The notes under the pieces were generated by a model. It did not search any database. It was not told the DNA's origin and was given only the letters and a program-made list of their open reading frames with translations. Below are positions 24,225 through 35,425 of a DNA stretch of 64,000 bases, piece by piece. The stretch is taken from NCBI GenBank assembly GCA_017654935.2, contig CM065712.1, positions 1 through 64,000 on the forward strand, given 5' to 3'. This stretch comes from Phymorhynchus buccinoides. Taxonomy: Eukaryota > Mollusca > Gastropoda > Neogastropoda > Raphitomidae. Every line of letters starts with the position of its first letter. Positions within the stretch are counted from its first letter, which is position 1. The position numbers and the translations under genes are program-made.

Positions 24225-26545
24225 CTTAATAGGGATGTTCCACTGCATTTAGATACTACAATGTGTAGAGACTACTTAAGTACTACTCCAACAGTAAAAC
24301 TGATAGGGGAGTGTTCCACTACATTAGATAATACAATGTATAGAAGCAACTACTCCAACAGTAAAACTGATAGGGAGGTTCCACTTCTTAGATAATAACA
24401 TTTGTAGAAGATTAGCTTAAGTACTACCACATAAAAAAACTGATAGGGATGTTCCCTGCATTGATATACAATTTGTAGAAGACTACTAGTACTACTCACA
24501 TTAACAACTTGTAGGGATGTTCCACTGCCTTAGATTAATAACAATTTGTAGAAGACTACTAAGTACTATCCACAGTAAAACTGATAGGGATTTTCCACTA
24601 CATTAGATATACAATTTGTAGAAGAACTAACTAAGTACTACTCCAACAGTAAAACTGATAGGGATTTTCCACTGCATTAGATAATACATTTGTAGAAGAC
24701 TGACTTAAGTACTACTCCAACGTATGTACTGTATGGGATGTTCACTACATTAGATAATACAATGTGTAAAGACTACTACTCCAACATTAAACTGATAGGG
24801 AATGTTTCCACTACATTATATAATACAATTTGTAAGAAGACCTACTAAGTACTACTCAACTAAAACTGATAGGGATGTCCACTACTTAGATATACAATTT
24901 GTAGAAGATATAAGTCTATCTACTTCCAACAGTAAAACTGATAGGGATGTTCCACTGCATTAGTAATACATGTGTATAATACTACTGACTCCAACATTAA
25001 AACTGATAGGGAGTTCCACTACATTAGAGAATACATGTGTAGAAGATACTACTCCAACAGTAACTGATAGGGATGTTCCCTGGCAATTATATAATACGAT
25101 GTGTAGAAGACTACTACCTCCACAGTAAAACTGATAGTGATGTTCCACTGCTTGATATACCCCCAAAAATTTTTTTTTTTTTTTTTTTTGTAGAAGACTA
25201 CTAAGTACTTACTCAACAGTAAAACTGATAGGATTTTCCCTACATTAGATAATACAATTTTTTGTAGAGACTACTAAACTACTCCGACGTAAAACTGATA
25301 GGGATGTTCCACTACATTAGATAAATACAATTTGCAGAAGACTACTACGCCAACAGTAAAACCTGATATGGATGTTTCCACTACATTAGATAATACCATT
25401 TTAGAAGACTACTAAAGTACTACTCCCACAGTAAAAACTGATCAGGTGGAGTTCCACTACATTAGATAATACAATTTGTAGAAGACTACTACTCCAACAG
25501 TAAACGGGATAGGGAGTTCCACCTACATTAGATATACAATTTGTAGAAACCTACAGTACTACTCCAACAGTAAAACTGATAGGATTTTACCACTACATTA
25601 GATATACAATTTGTAGACGACTACTGAGTACTACTCCAACAGTAAAACTGATAGGGATGTTCCACTACATTAGTATACAATTTGTAAAGACACTGATCCC
25701 AACAGTAAAACTGATAGGGATGTTCCACTTACATTAGATAATACATTTGTATAAGACTACTAAGTCTACTCCAACAGTAAAACTGATAGGATTTTCCCAC
25801 TGCATTAGATAACAATTGTAGAAGACTAACTACTCCACAGTAAAACTATAGGATGTTCCACGGCAATTAGAATAATACAAATTTGTAGAAGACTACTAAG
25901 TGACTGAGTAGAAGGCGATACTCCAACAGTAAAACTGATATGGATGTTTCACTCATAGATAATACACATTTGTAAGAGACCTACTAGTCCTCTCCAACAG
26001 TAAACTGATAGGATGTCACTACATTGATAATCAATGTGTAGAAGACTACTAAGTACTACTCCACAGTAAGACTGATAGGGATGTTTCCCTGCATTAGATC
26101 AATACAATTGTTGTAGAAGACTACTAAGTACTACTCAACGTAAAACTAGATAGGGATTTTCACTAATTAATAATACAATTTGTAGAGACCACTTACTTAA
26201 GTAACTACTCCAAATAAACTGATAGGATGTTTCCACTACATTAGATAATACAATGTGTCGACATACTAATAAGTACTACTCCACAGTAAACTGATAGGGA
26301 TGTCCCTACACTTAGATTATACAATGTGGTAGAGACTACTACGCCAACATTAAACTGATAGGGATGTTCCACTACATAGTAATACAATTTGTATAAAAAA
26401 GAAGACTACTAAGTACTACTCCGAAACGAAAACTGATATTTGTGTTCCACTCATTAGATAATACATGTGTAGAAGACTACTAAGTACTACTCCAACATGT
26501 AAAACTGATAGGGATGTTCCACCTGCATTAGATATACAATGTTAG
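24225..26545. repeat. 64/73-bp minisatellite, about 34 copies
   Basis: The unit reads CTCCAACAGTAAAACTGATA, GGGATGTTCCACTACATTAG, ATAATACAATTTGTAGAAGA, CTACTA, with or without an extra AGTACTA. Two length classes are intermixed. A T20 run at 25170-25189, preceded by CCCCAAAAA, replaces part of one unit. Confidence 0.95.
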
Positions 26546-26604
26546 AAGAACTATTTATAGGACATTTACATTGGCCTCTAGCGCTGCACCAAGAAAATGT
26601 TGGG

Positions 26605-27362
26605 CTATATTATGCACACTGTTGATGTTCATGTCATATATGTTGTCTATACAACTGATGTTGACAATCAGCTATCTTACAGTCACACTTGTTTATGTCT
26701 TGTCATATATGTTATATAACGAACTGTGGTTGACATCACTTATTATAGCCACTGAGTTTGATGTCTTCATAATAATATGTTGATATAACACTGATGTTGA
26801 CAATCAGCTATATTATAGCACACTGTTGATTGTCATACATGTGTCAGCTGTTTTTGAGAACAGCATTCCTAACAACTGATGTTTGCAATCACTATATTAT
26901 AGCAGCACTGTTGATTTCATACAATTGTCAGCTGTTGTGAAACAGCTTCACCATAAACAACTGATGTTGACAATCGCGATGTTATAGCACACTGTTGATG
27001 TCATACAATGTGTCAGCTGTTGTTAAACAGCATTCCATGCAACTGAGTTGATTACCATCAGCTATTTTATAGCACACTGTTGAGTGTCATATAAATGTGT
27101 CACTGTTGTAAGACAGCATTCCATAACAACTGATGTGACAAATCAGCTATGTTTGCAGATTCTGTTGATAGTAGACCAACATTCCATAACAACTGATGTT
27201 GACTCATTTATGGTTATAGCACACTGTTTATGTCATACAGGTGTCAGCTGTTGTAAGAACAGCATTCCTAACTGAAGTTGACAATCTCCGATTATCTCAC
27301 ACTGTTGATGTCATATGTCAGCTGTTGTAGCGAACGAACAGCAATTCCATAACGAACTGATG
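26605..27362. repeat. ~82-bp minisatellite, about 9 copies
   Basis: The unit reads CATAACAACTGATGTTGACA, ATCAGCTATATTATAGCACA, CTGTTGATGTCATACATGTG, TCAGCTGTTGTAAAACAGCA, TTC. GCTGTT...AACAGC inside the unit forms a small hairpin. Confidence 0.92.
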
Positions 27363-27474
27363 CTGTACTACCACTCTGTTTGCTTCGGGTAAGCGTCCAC
27401 ACGCACAGCCGTTGATGTCATACAGTCCGATGTGTCGGTTGTCCGTGAGGAATAGCCGATTAGTTTGAGAGTTG

Positions 27475-27715
27475 GAGACACGAAATCCTGAAACAAAAAG
27501 TTCACTTGAATGTTAAGACAGCGAATTCTGAAACAAAAAGTTCACTGAATGTCATAGACACGCAATCCTGAAACAAAAAGTTTCATGTGAATTTATAGAC
27601 ATCGAAATCCTGTAACGAAAAGTTCACATGAGTTATAGACCAACGAATCCGGCAACAAAAAGTTTATGTTGAATATCATGACACGAAATCCTGTAACGAA
27701 AAATTCACATGATTT
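27475..27715. repeat. ~40-bp repeat, 6 copies
   Basis: The unit reads GACACGAAATCCTGAAACAA followed by AAAGTTCACATGAATGTTAT. Confidence 0.9.
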
Positions 27716-27892
27716 TACATGGCGCGTTCAACAAATCTGAGGAGGGGAGGGGACTGACCGACTACAAACAACAGATTAGCAATATTTCCCAGATAATTTG
27801 AACCCAGGACGGGGGGGGAAAAGGTTGGAGAGGGTAAAATCCTTCCATTGTTTGCTATTACAGGCCAAACATAAGCGATCTTAGTTGTTTAT

Positions 27893-28183
27893 ACACACAT
27901 ACACAACACACACAGAAAACCAGCACACAGACCACACACACAACACACAACCACACACATAACCACACACACACTCACAACCACACAGACACACAACACA
28001 CACACCACACACAGACACACAACCACACACGACAGTAAAAACACACACATAACCCACACAGACACACCAGCACGAGACCCAACGACACACACACAGACAC
28101 ACAACCCACAGACACCGTTATACATACAACCACCAGACCCACACAACCACACAGACACTACAGCACACCACACCACACAGCAC
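27893..28183. repeat. CA-rich low-complexity DNA
   Basis: Interrupted (CA)n with ACCACACA and CAGACACA variants. On the minus strand this gives cysteine- and valine-rich frames (VCVCVCVV) that are not genes. It would be intron sequence downstream of the exon at 28184-28321. Confidence 0.9.
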
Positions 28184-28321
28184 CTGTTGACCCAGAGTCG
28201 GTGCGGTGGTTGCTATGGTCCGACCTGCATGTTCCTCATGTCCCCATACACGCACGCTGCTGTCGTCACTGCAGAAACACACCCTGTCCACAGCCGGCAA
28301 ACACCACGCTGCGTCACCGCC
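28184..28321 (-). CDS. Candidate isolated exon of a WD40-repeat protein
   Basis: On the minus strand a TTTCAG acceptor ends at 28322 and a CAG|GTGCTG donor follows 28184. The 138 bp between them are open for exactly 46 codons (phase 0 on both sides). The peptide has the sequence flavour of one WD40 blade: GDAAWCLPAV, then VCFCSDDSSVRVWG, where S-D-D-x-S-V-R-V-W fits the typical end of a WD40 repeat, followed by a hydrophilic linker. Composition is balanced, unlike the flanking CA repeats, which would be intron. No neighbouring exon could be linked. It could be part of a gene with long repeat-filled introns, or a stranded pseudogene piece. The specific WD40 protein is not recognised. Confidence 0.45.
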
Positions 28322-28492
28322 CTGAAACCACACATCACCATGACAACCACACGTCCCACAACCACACATCACATGGACAACACACTCACCATGACAAACC
28401 CCACACATCCCATGACAACCACATGACAACATGAAACCACACACACCCTGAAACGACATGTCACAGGACAACCACACATCACCATGCCAACC
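28322..28492. repeat. ~20-bp CACATCACCATGACAACCA repeat, about 8 copies
   Basis: Irregular copies with CATGACAAC and CACACATC words. It lies directly upstream (minus strand) of the candidate WD40 exon and would be intron. Confidence 0.8.
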
Positions 28493-29489
28493 TCACCCTC
28501 GCGCTTGCCACTGTTTGTGCCTAGCGCCACGACCTAGGAAACCGCAGCTTGTTTCTGAGGCAAAGCTGGGTTCCCCCTCTTCAACTTGAAATTGCTTAGT
28601 GTAGGTGTGAGTCCGTGTGCGCATGTGTGCGAGTGTGGAAGGTTGCGCGCTCAATTTAATCTTATTGTGTTGGAGCACAGGAATCCCGTGCTCTGTTGAT
28701 GAAGTTTCCGTGTGTGCGTGCGCGCGTGTCCATACATAAGTGAGGATGAAAGGAGGGTGGCTGTTGTAGTATGCTTGTGTGTATGTGTGATCGTGGATAT
28801 CATTCGATGTCCTTCTTGGAGATTTTTGGTGAGCTGTTTTGTTCGAGCCCGGTTGGATATTTGGAAGAATAGTTTTAGTTTCGTTAGAGCTCCGAGACTG
28901 ATCGCATCTCTCTCGTAATTCGGAGGCGACTCTGAGTCAGGCTGTCACACCAGTCTTTTGTCAAACGGACCTTCGGAAGGTGATTTCCTCTCTTCAGTGA
29001 GAGTGTTGCTGTCTACTACACTGTTATTCGCGGGAAGTGGCTGTAGCCTAGCTTATGTAAATAGAAAGGAGCACCGGGTATTTTGGTGAGTTTTGAAGTC
29101 AGTATTCTCGAAGGTTTGTCTTTGTAGTTTATTTGGTTAAATAGTACTCTTGTTTCAGCATTGAGTGGCTGTCGTTAGTCGTGAAGGAATTAGGCTTGCA
29201 TTGGCTCAACTTATAGTTCGAACTTACTTGCTTTTGGTTTAGCAAGTAAGTTTAGTAGTTGTTCCTCCGGTTTCGTGTGTAGGCCTTTTGGGTTCGTTTT
29301 GCCTAATTTCTGTTCCTATTATTTTTGTTAATCTCTAGAGTTTGTTGAACCCCAAATTATATTATATTTGTTTGGCGAGATATTTGGTTTGGTTTGACCT
29401 GTGCCAGGTCGGCAGTTGGGTGCTACTGTATTTTTAGTTTTGTTTTTCCAGTAATTTTTCGTAATTAAATTTGTACTAAATTTTAACAC
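28493..29489. other. Non-repetitive DNA, no gene recognised
   Basis: No gene supported. A minus-strand open stretch near 28505-28590 is bounded by a CAAG acceptor-like site and a GG|GTGAGG donor-like site, but its end phase does not fit the WD40-like exon and it has no recognisable domain. A perfect hairpin lies at 29221-29252. From about 29000 the sequence is T/G-rich, like an untranslated region or intron. Confidence 0.5.
29221..29252. other. Perfect 11-bp hairpin
   Basis: AACTTACTTGC at 29221-29231 pairs exactly with GCAAGTAAGTT at 29242-29252, with a 10-nt TTTTGGTTTA loop. Function unknown; not followed by a T run. Confidence 0.75.
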
Positions 29490-30098
29490 TTTTTTATGCT
29501 TGTACAAAGGTTTAGTAAGACCTCATTTAGAATATGGAAATTGTATTTGGTATTCAGGTTTAAAGAGACAGTCAGCTTTGATAGAAAAAGTACAGAGACG
29601 AGCAACTAAGTTAGTACAAGGTCTTCAAAATGTTTCTTATTCAGACAGGTTGAAAGAATTAAATTGACCTACATTAAAGGCAAGGAGAATTAGGGGTGAC
29701 CTAATTCAAACTTATAAAATATTTAATAGTGTAGATGACCTAAATGTACATGACTTATTCACAATATCAGATTTTGACAAAACAAGGAACAGTACCGACA
29801 AAATATTTATTCAACATTGCAGGACTAATAATAGAAAATTTTATTTTACTAACAGAGTTGCACCTGTATGGAATAAATTACCACCTAACATGAAAAGAGC
29901 ACAGAATACTAACATTTTTAAAAACCTTCTCGACGAATGGAATGACTATAAGGCAGTTATGTATGATTACGATGAATAATATTAATAAAAAACTGAGTGT
30001 GCGACAGACCGAGACAAATAACTAAATAAAATAAAAGATGGGACAGGAAAGCCTTACGGCTATGTTTTGAGTCCTAAAAATCCTAATCCTAATCCTAA
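29490..30098 (+). mobile_element. 5'-truncated CR1-like non-LTR retrotransposon, RT C-terminus and 3' tail
   Basis: The frame from 29497 to the TAA at 29977-29979 reads about 160 codons of a typical CR1-group reverse transcriptase C-terminus: LYKGLVRPHLEYGNCIW, IEKVQRRATKLVQGL, ARRIRGDLIQTYKIFN, FYFTNRVAPVWNKLP, then a lysine-rich end. One in-frame TGA at 29665-29667 breaks it. The catalytic palm (YADD region) and everything upstream are missing. A 3' untranslated stretch follows and ends in (TCCTAA)3 at 30081-30098, as expected for elements with short simple-repeat tails. Apart from that stop the frame has no indels, unlike the arrays around it. Family differs from the one at 1330-2267. Confidence 0.85.
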
Positions 30099-31649
30099 AT
30101 AGTGATTTTTAATAATTAACTTGATTCCTCCTTGCCGCCTTAGGTTGTATGTTTGGGCGAAGCATAGCGCTTGAGACCTCGGTATTTGTGAAGTATGGTG
30201 CTCCAAGTAGAGATAACGTGTTATGGGGCGCCATTTTGATAATTTTGATTGTGAGGTGAGCTCGTGTCCTTGGAGCATTGCCATTCTAACCATGAATTTG
30301 TATTGCAGGTGGCGGTTTGTGATTTGACGTTTTGTTTTTGCATTATACCGGGTATTGTGCCACCTTCCATTCTGAGTTTCAAAATTAGAAGAATTAAGTT
30401 GTTTTGCTTACTTTGCTTTCAAGAAATCTTATAAATTGATTAAGAAGTTTTAACCCTATTTTATTCCCGATTTTACATTGTAAAAGGGCCAGCTGTTTCA
30501 ACTCTAAAAGCTTCAATATTTAAGTTTTCACTTTTCCAAATTCCTCAGTTTTGAGCTTATTACCTCCTGATACTTAAGGACTCAGGTGGCACAGTTCCCG
30601 AAGCACATCTAAAGCCACGAGACTTACCCGTGGTGGGTTCAGGCCCGTTTTTCCCCATTGGTACTTTTCCTTAGTTTTTCGGGGCCCCCTCGGATGCTGA
30701 GAGGCCAACCGTCGTGGTGTCTTTTGGACGGCCCAGGGAGAGCTACAGGGAGCTGCCCCCATCTTCGTTGCGCCCTACAAGGGGGCTACCCTGCGTTCGG
30801 CTCGCCGCTGTTGGATGGCGTGTTTACGCCGCCATTGGCTGTGAGGGTGGAACACTCTGTCGTTGACCCTACATCCAACCGTGACGGGTTTCTTCAAACG
30901 ATGAGTTAAGTAATTCAATTTAAAATGTGAATAACTTGTGATGGAAAAGGACTGAGAATAGACCAGCTGTACCTGTCTGTGCCAGGAGGCCTTTCAGTTA
31001 ACTTCAAGGACATTGCGATTGACTTTTCGGCCCTGAAATGCCTGGCCTTTAATCTTTAAATATGTATTAGTTACTATTATTGTTGTTGGCTGTAATTTAT
31101 AGTGAAAGTTCTGGTTACATCGTTCGAGAAACTCTGGGTGTGTGCTGTTTTTCAGACTCTGATTTCTAGTCTACCTCACCCTGTAAACCCTGGGACCAAT
31201 AAACTGTCGAGATTTGGGTGGTAATAGTGTTTTTGCCACCATTAAAGGGGTTATACTTCAGCCTTTGCAGGCCAAGCCATTTTCGGACCTTTTCTGGCCA
31301 TGCAGAAAGTTGGTGTTGTAGTTATTTGAGGGTGCTTTCTTAAAATTCCGAGTGCGGTTTAGTGCTAGTCATCCCACTGTGAAGGGATTTTGTAGTGTCG
31401 TTGACACTCCAAGTGAGTTTACGAATTAGTGGTGTCCTTCCGAGTGGAATTATTGTTGTGTGTTGCGGGAATATATTTTGTCGCTTAGGGCATTAAACCC
31501 TGAGCATTTCGTTTTAAAACTTGTTTTCTTGTGTTCTGAGGTGTGTGTGCGCGGATCGTTGAGTCCATCCTCTTTTCCAGTTTACCCTCATCTGAACCCT
31601 TTCCCCTTTCTCGTGTTACCCAGCGTAAAACTGCGGGTACTCGTGACAA
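30099..31649. other. Non-repetitive DNA with a GC-rich patch, no gene recognised
   Basis: No gene supported. A GC-rich patch at about 30585-30905 contrasts with AT-rich flanks and is open in one plus frame for 83 codons and in one minus frame for 62; neither resembles a known family. A plus frame at 30931-31059 (42 codons, DQLYLSVPGGLSVNF within) ends 140 bp before an AATAAA word near 31197; it might be a terminal exon but has no acceptor site or recognised domain. Confidence 0.45.
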
Positions 31650-32345
31650 GAAACAGAGAGTAAGAAAAATCTGCAATAACAGAACCATAGAGAGAAGAAA
31701 GGCCTGCACTAACAGTAACAGAGAGAGAAGAAGCCTTCAATAACAGAACAAGAGAGGAGAAAGCCTGCAATAACAGAACCAGGAAAAAAAAAGAAGAGAA
31801 GAAGCTGTAATAACAGAAAACAGAGAGAGAAGAAAGCCGCAATAACAGGAACAGAGAGAGCAGAAGCCTGTCATAAAAGAAACAGAGAGAGAAAAGCCTG
31901 ACAATAAGAAAACATCACGGAGAATGAAAGCCCCCCTGCAATACAGAACAGAGAGAGAAGAAAGCCTGTAATAACATAAACATAGAGAGAAGAAGCCTGT
32001 AATAACAAAACAGAGAGAGAATAAAGCCTGCAATAACACAGAAACAGAGAGAGAAGTAAGCCTGTAATAACAAACGGAGAGGAGAAAACGCCTGCAATAA
32101 CAGAAACAAGAGAGCAGAAGCCTTTCAATACAAAACAGAGATAGAGATAAATCCTACAATAACAGAAACGAGAGAGGGAAGAAGCCTGCAATAACATAAA
32201 CAGAGAGAAGAAGAACGCCTGCAGTAAAGAAACAGAGAGAGAAGAAGCCTTCAGGAACAGAGAGAGAGAAAAGCCTGCCAATGACAGAAACAGAGAGAGA
32301 AGAAAGCCTTTCATAACAGAACAGAGAGGAAGAAGCTGCAATAAC
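31650..32345. repeat. ~32-bp minisatellite, about 22 copies
   Basis: The unit reads GCCTGCAATAACAGAAACAG then AGAGAGAAGAAA. Purine-rich on the plus strand. Minus-strand frames (SLSVLLLQAF) are artefacts. Confidence 0.93.
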
Positions 32346-34876
32346 ATACCAAGGCAAAACGTTTGGCGATCCCGATACATACATTAAATATAAATCTAAC
32401 CCTAACCCTAACCCCAGCAAGGCAAAACGTTGGATCCCATACAGACATTAAAAGGAGACATCTAACCTAACCCTAACCCTAACCCCAGCAAGAGAGGCAA
32501 ACGTTGGAATCCCATAACAGACATTAAAGATACATCTAACCCTACCCTAACCCCACCCGAGCAATGCAAAAACGTTGATCCCATACAGACATTAAAGGAG
32601 ACTATCTAAACCCTAACCCTACCCAGCGCAAACGTTGGGATCCCATACATACTTAAAAGGAGAACCGCTAGCCCTAACCCTAAGCCCTAACCCGAGAAAG
32701 AAAACGTTTGGATCCCTACAGACATTAAAAGTAGAATCTAGCCCTAACCCTAACCTAACCGCTAACCCCATCAAGGCACAACGTTGGATCCATACAGACA
32801 TTAAAGGAGACATCTAACCCTAGACCCTAACCCCATCAAGGCCCAAAACGTTGTATCCCATATCATACATTAAAGGGCATCTAAACCCTAACCCTAACGC
32901 CTAACCCCAGCATGCAAAAATGATGGATCCCATAGCGATTAAAGAGACATCTAGCCTACCCTAACCCTAACCCCAGCAAGGCAAAACGTTGGATCCCATC
33001 CATACATTACAAGGAGACATTCTAACCCTAACCCCTAACCCGATACAAGGCTAAAATGTTGGATCCATAGGACATTAAAAGGATACATCTAGCCCTACAC
33101 GCCTATACCCTATACCAGCAAGGCAAAACGTTGGATCCCATTCAGACATTAAAGGAGACATCTAGCCCTAACCCTACTCCAGCAAGGCAAACGTTGGATC
33201 CCATCAGGACATTAAAGAGGAGACATCTAACCTAACCGCTACCCCAGCAAGGCAAACGTTTGGCTCCCATACAGACCTTAAGGAGCACTACCCTAACCCT
33301 AACCCCCAGCAAGGCAAACGTTGGATCCCATACGAAATTAAAAGAGACCAGGATAACCCCTAACACCTAACCCCAGCAAGGGCAAACGTGGATCCCGATA
33401 CAGACCATTAAAAGGAAAGACATCTACCCTAACCCTAAACCCAGCAAGGCAAAACGTGGATCCCATCAGACTTAAAGAGTATACATCTAAAACTAACCCT
33501 AAACCCCGCAGGCAAAACGTTGGTCCCATACAGACTAAAAGGAGACATCTAACCCTAACCGCTTAACCCAGCACGGCAAACTTGATTCCCATCAGACATT
33601 AAAAGGAGACATCTAACCTAACCCTAACATCCAGCAGCAAAATGTTGTATCCCTACAGACATTAAAAGGGACATCTAACCCTAACCCTAACCCCAGCAAG
33701 GCAAACGTTGGAATCCCATACAGACATTAAAAGGAGACTCTAGCTAAACCCTAACCCCAGCAAGGCAAATGTTGTATCCCATACAGACTTAAAAGGAGAC
33801 ATCTAGCCCTCACCCTACGCCTAGACCCCAGCAATGCAAACGTTGGATCCCATACAGACATTAAAAGGAGACATCTAACCCTAACCCTAACCCTAACCCC
33901 AGAAAGGCAAAACGTTGGATCCCATACAGACATTAAAAGGAGACCTCTAGCCTAACCCTAACCCTAACCCCAGCAAGGCAAAACGTTGGATCCCATACCG
34001 ACATTAAAGGATACATCTTAACCCTACCCTAAACTCCACAAGGCAAAACGTTGGATCCCATACAGACTTAAAAGGAGACATCTAGCCCTAACCCTAACCT
34101 AACCCTAACCACCAGCAGCAAAACGTTGGATCCATACCGACATTAAAAGGAGACATCTTCCCTAACCCTAAACCCTAAACCCCATCAAGGCAAAACGTTG
34201 GATCCCATACAGACATTAAAAGGAGACATCTAGCCCTAACCCTAAACCCTAACCCCGGCAAGGCAAACGTTGGATCCCATACAGACTTAAAAGGATACAT
34301 CTAACCCTAACCCTAACCCCAGCAAGGCTAAAACGTTGATCCATACAGTCATCAAAAGGAGACTCTAAGCCCTAACCTAACGCCTAACTCCAGCAAGGCA
34401 AAACGTTGGATCCCATACAGACATTAAAGAGGAGACATCTACCCTAACCCTAAACTCCAGCAAGGCAAAACGTTGATCCCATAACAGACATTAAAGGATC
34501 ACACTAGCCCTAAACCTAACCCTAACCCCAGCAAAGGCAAAACGTTGGATCCCACAGACATTTTAAAGAGACATCTTAACCCTAAACCTAACCCCAGCAC
34601 GCAAAACGTTGGATCCCCATCAGACATAAAAGGAGACAATCTAACCCTAACCCAAACCCAGCAGCAAACGTTTTGGATCCCATACCGACCTTAAAAAGGA
34701 GACATCTAACCCTAAACCCTAACCCCAGCAAGGCAAACTTGGATCCATACAGGACCTTAAAAGGAGACATCTAACCTACCCTAACCCCATCAAGGTCAAA
34801 ACGTTGGATCCCATACAGACATTAAAAGGAACATCTAACCCAACCCTAATCCAGCAAGGGCAAAAACGTTGGAGTT
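32346..34876. repeat. 60-66-bp minisatellite with built-in telomere words (copy A), about 42 copies
   Basis: The unit reads AGCAAGGCAAAACGTTGGAT, CCCATACAGACATTAAAAGG, AGACATCTA, then 2-4 CCCTAA words ending in CCCC. The CCCTAA number varies between copies, so each unit carries a short interstitial telomere-like block. Most units contain a BamHI site (GGATCC). The same array resumes directly after the gap at 49394. Confidence 0.96.
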
Positions 34877-35084
34877 CCCCTACTAGCATTAACAGAACAC
34901 AAGCAAGAACAAGGGCAGTACTCACTGTGTGTGTCCTGGAAAACATTGCTGTCAGCTCAGAGTCGCGGTGAATCCCAGAGTCGAAAAGTCATATTCTTTG
35001 GATGCAGTCACCACTAGATGTTTGATTTGGGTAGATCGTACGTCCGCTTAGCTCCTTGTCATGGCCTGCATACATAGAGATAAA

Positions 35085-35425
35085 TTAGAGACAGGATAGA
35101 TATGGAATAGAGATTAAGAATATAGAGATGGAAAGATGAGATGTTGAGTTGGGTGAGATCGTTGTCGCTTAGCTCCCTGGTCTTGACCTGTCATACATAG
35201 GACAAATGAGATAGAAAGATTAGAATAGAGACAGAATCGAGATAGAAGAGATGGACTAGAGATAGAATCTAGACAGAATAGAGTATAAAATCGCAGACAG
35301 AATAGAGATAGAATAATTAGAATATACGAGACCATAATAGAGATGAATAGATAGATAGAGGATAGAATAGAGATAGAATATAGAACAGGATAGATAGAAT
35401 AGAGATAGGAATAGAGTAGCAAATA
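35085..35425. repeat. (GATAGAATAGA)n-like microsatellite (copy A)
   Basis: Irregular AGAGATAGAATAGAGACAGA words. The counterpart lies at 51781-52125. Between the preceding array and this one is about 200 bp of single-copy-like DNA that recurs at 51593-51780. Confidence 0.9.

Noticed and set aside
27881..28176. Cysteine- and valine-rich minus frames
   Set aside because: They arise from CA/GT repeats; not cysteine-rich toxin-like precursors, with no signal peptide or framework pattern.
28505..28590. Possible second exon upstream of the WD40-like exon
   Set aside because: Acceptor- and donor-like sites exist but the phase does not join to 28321 and no domain is recognisable.
30931..31059. Possible terminal exon with AATAAA near 31197
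   Set aside because: Only 42 codons, no acceptor site at its start and no recognised homology.
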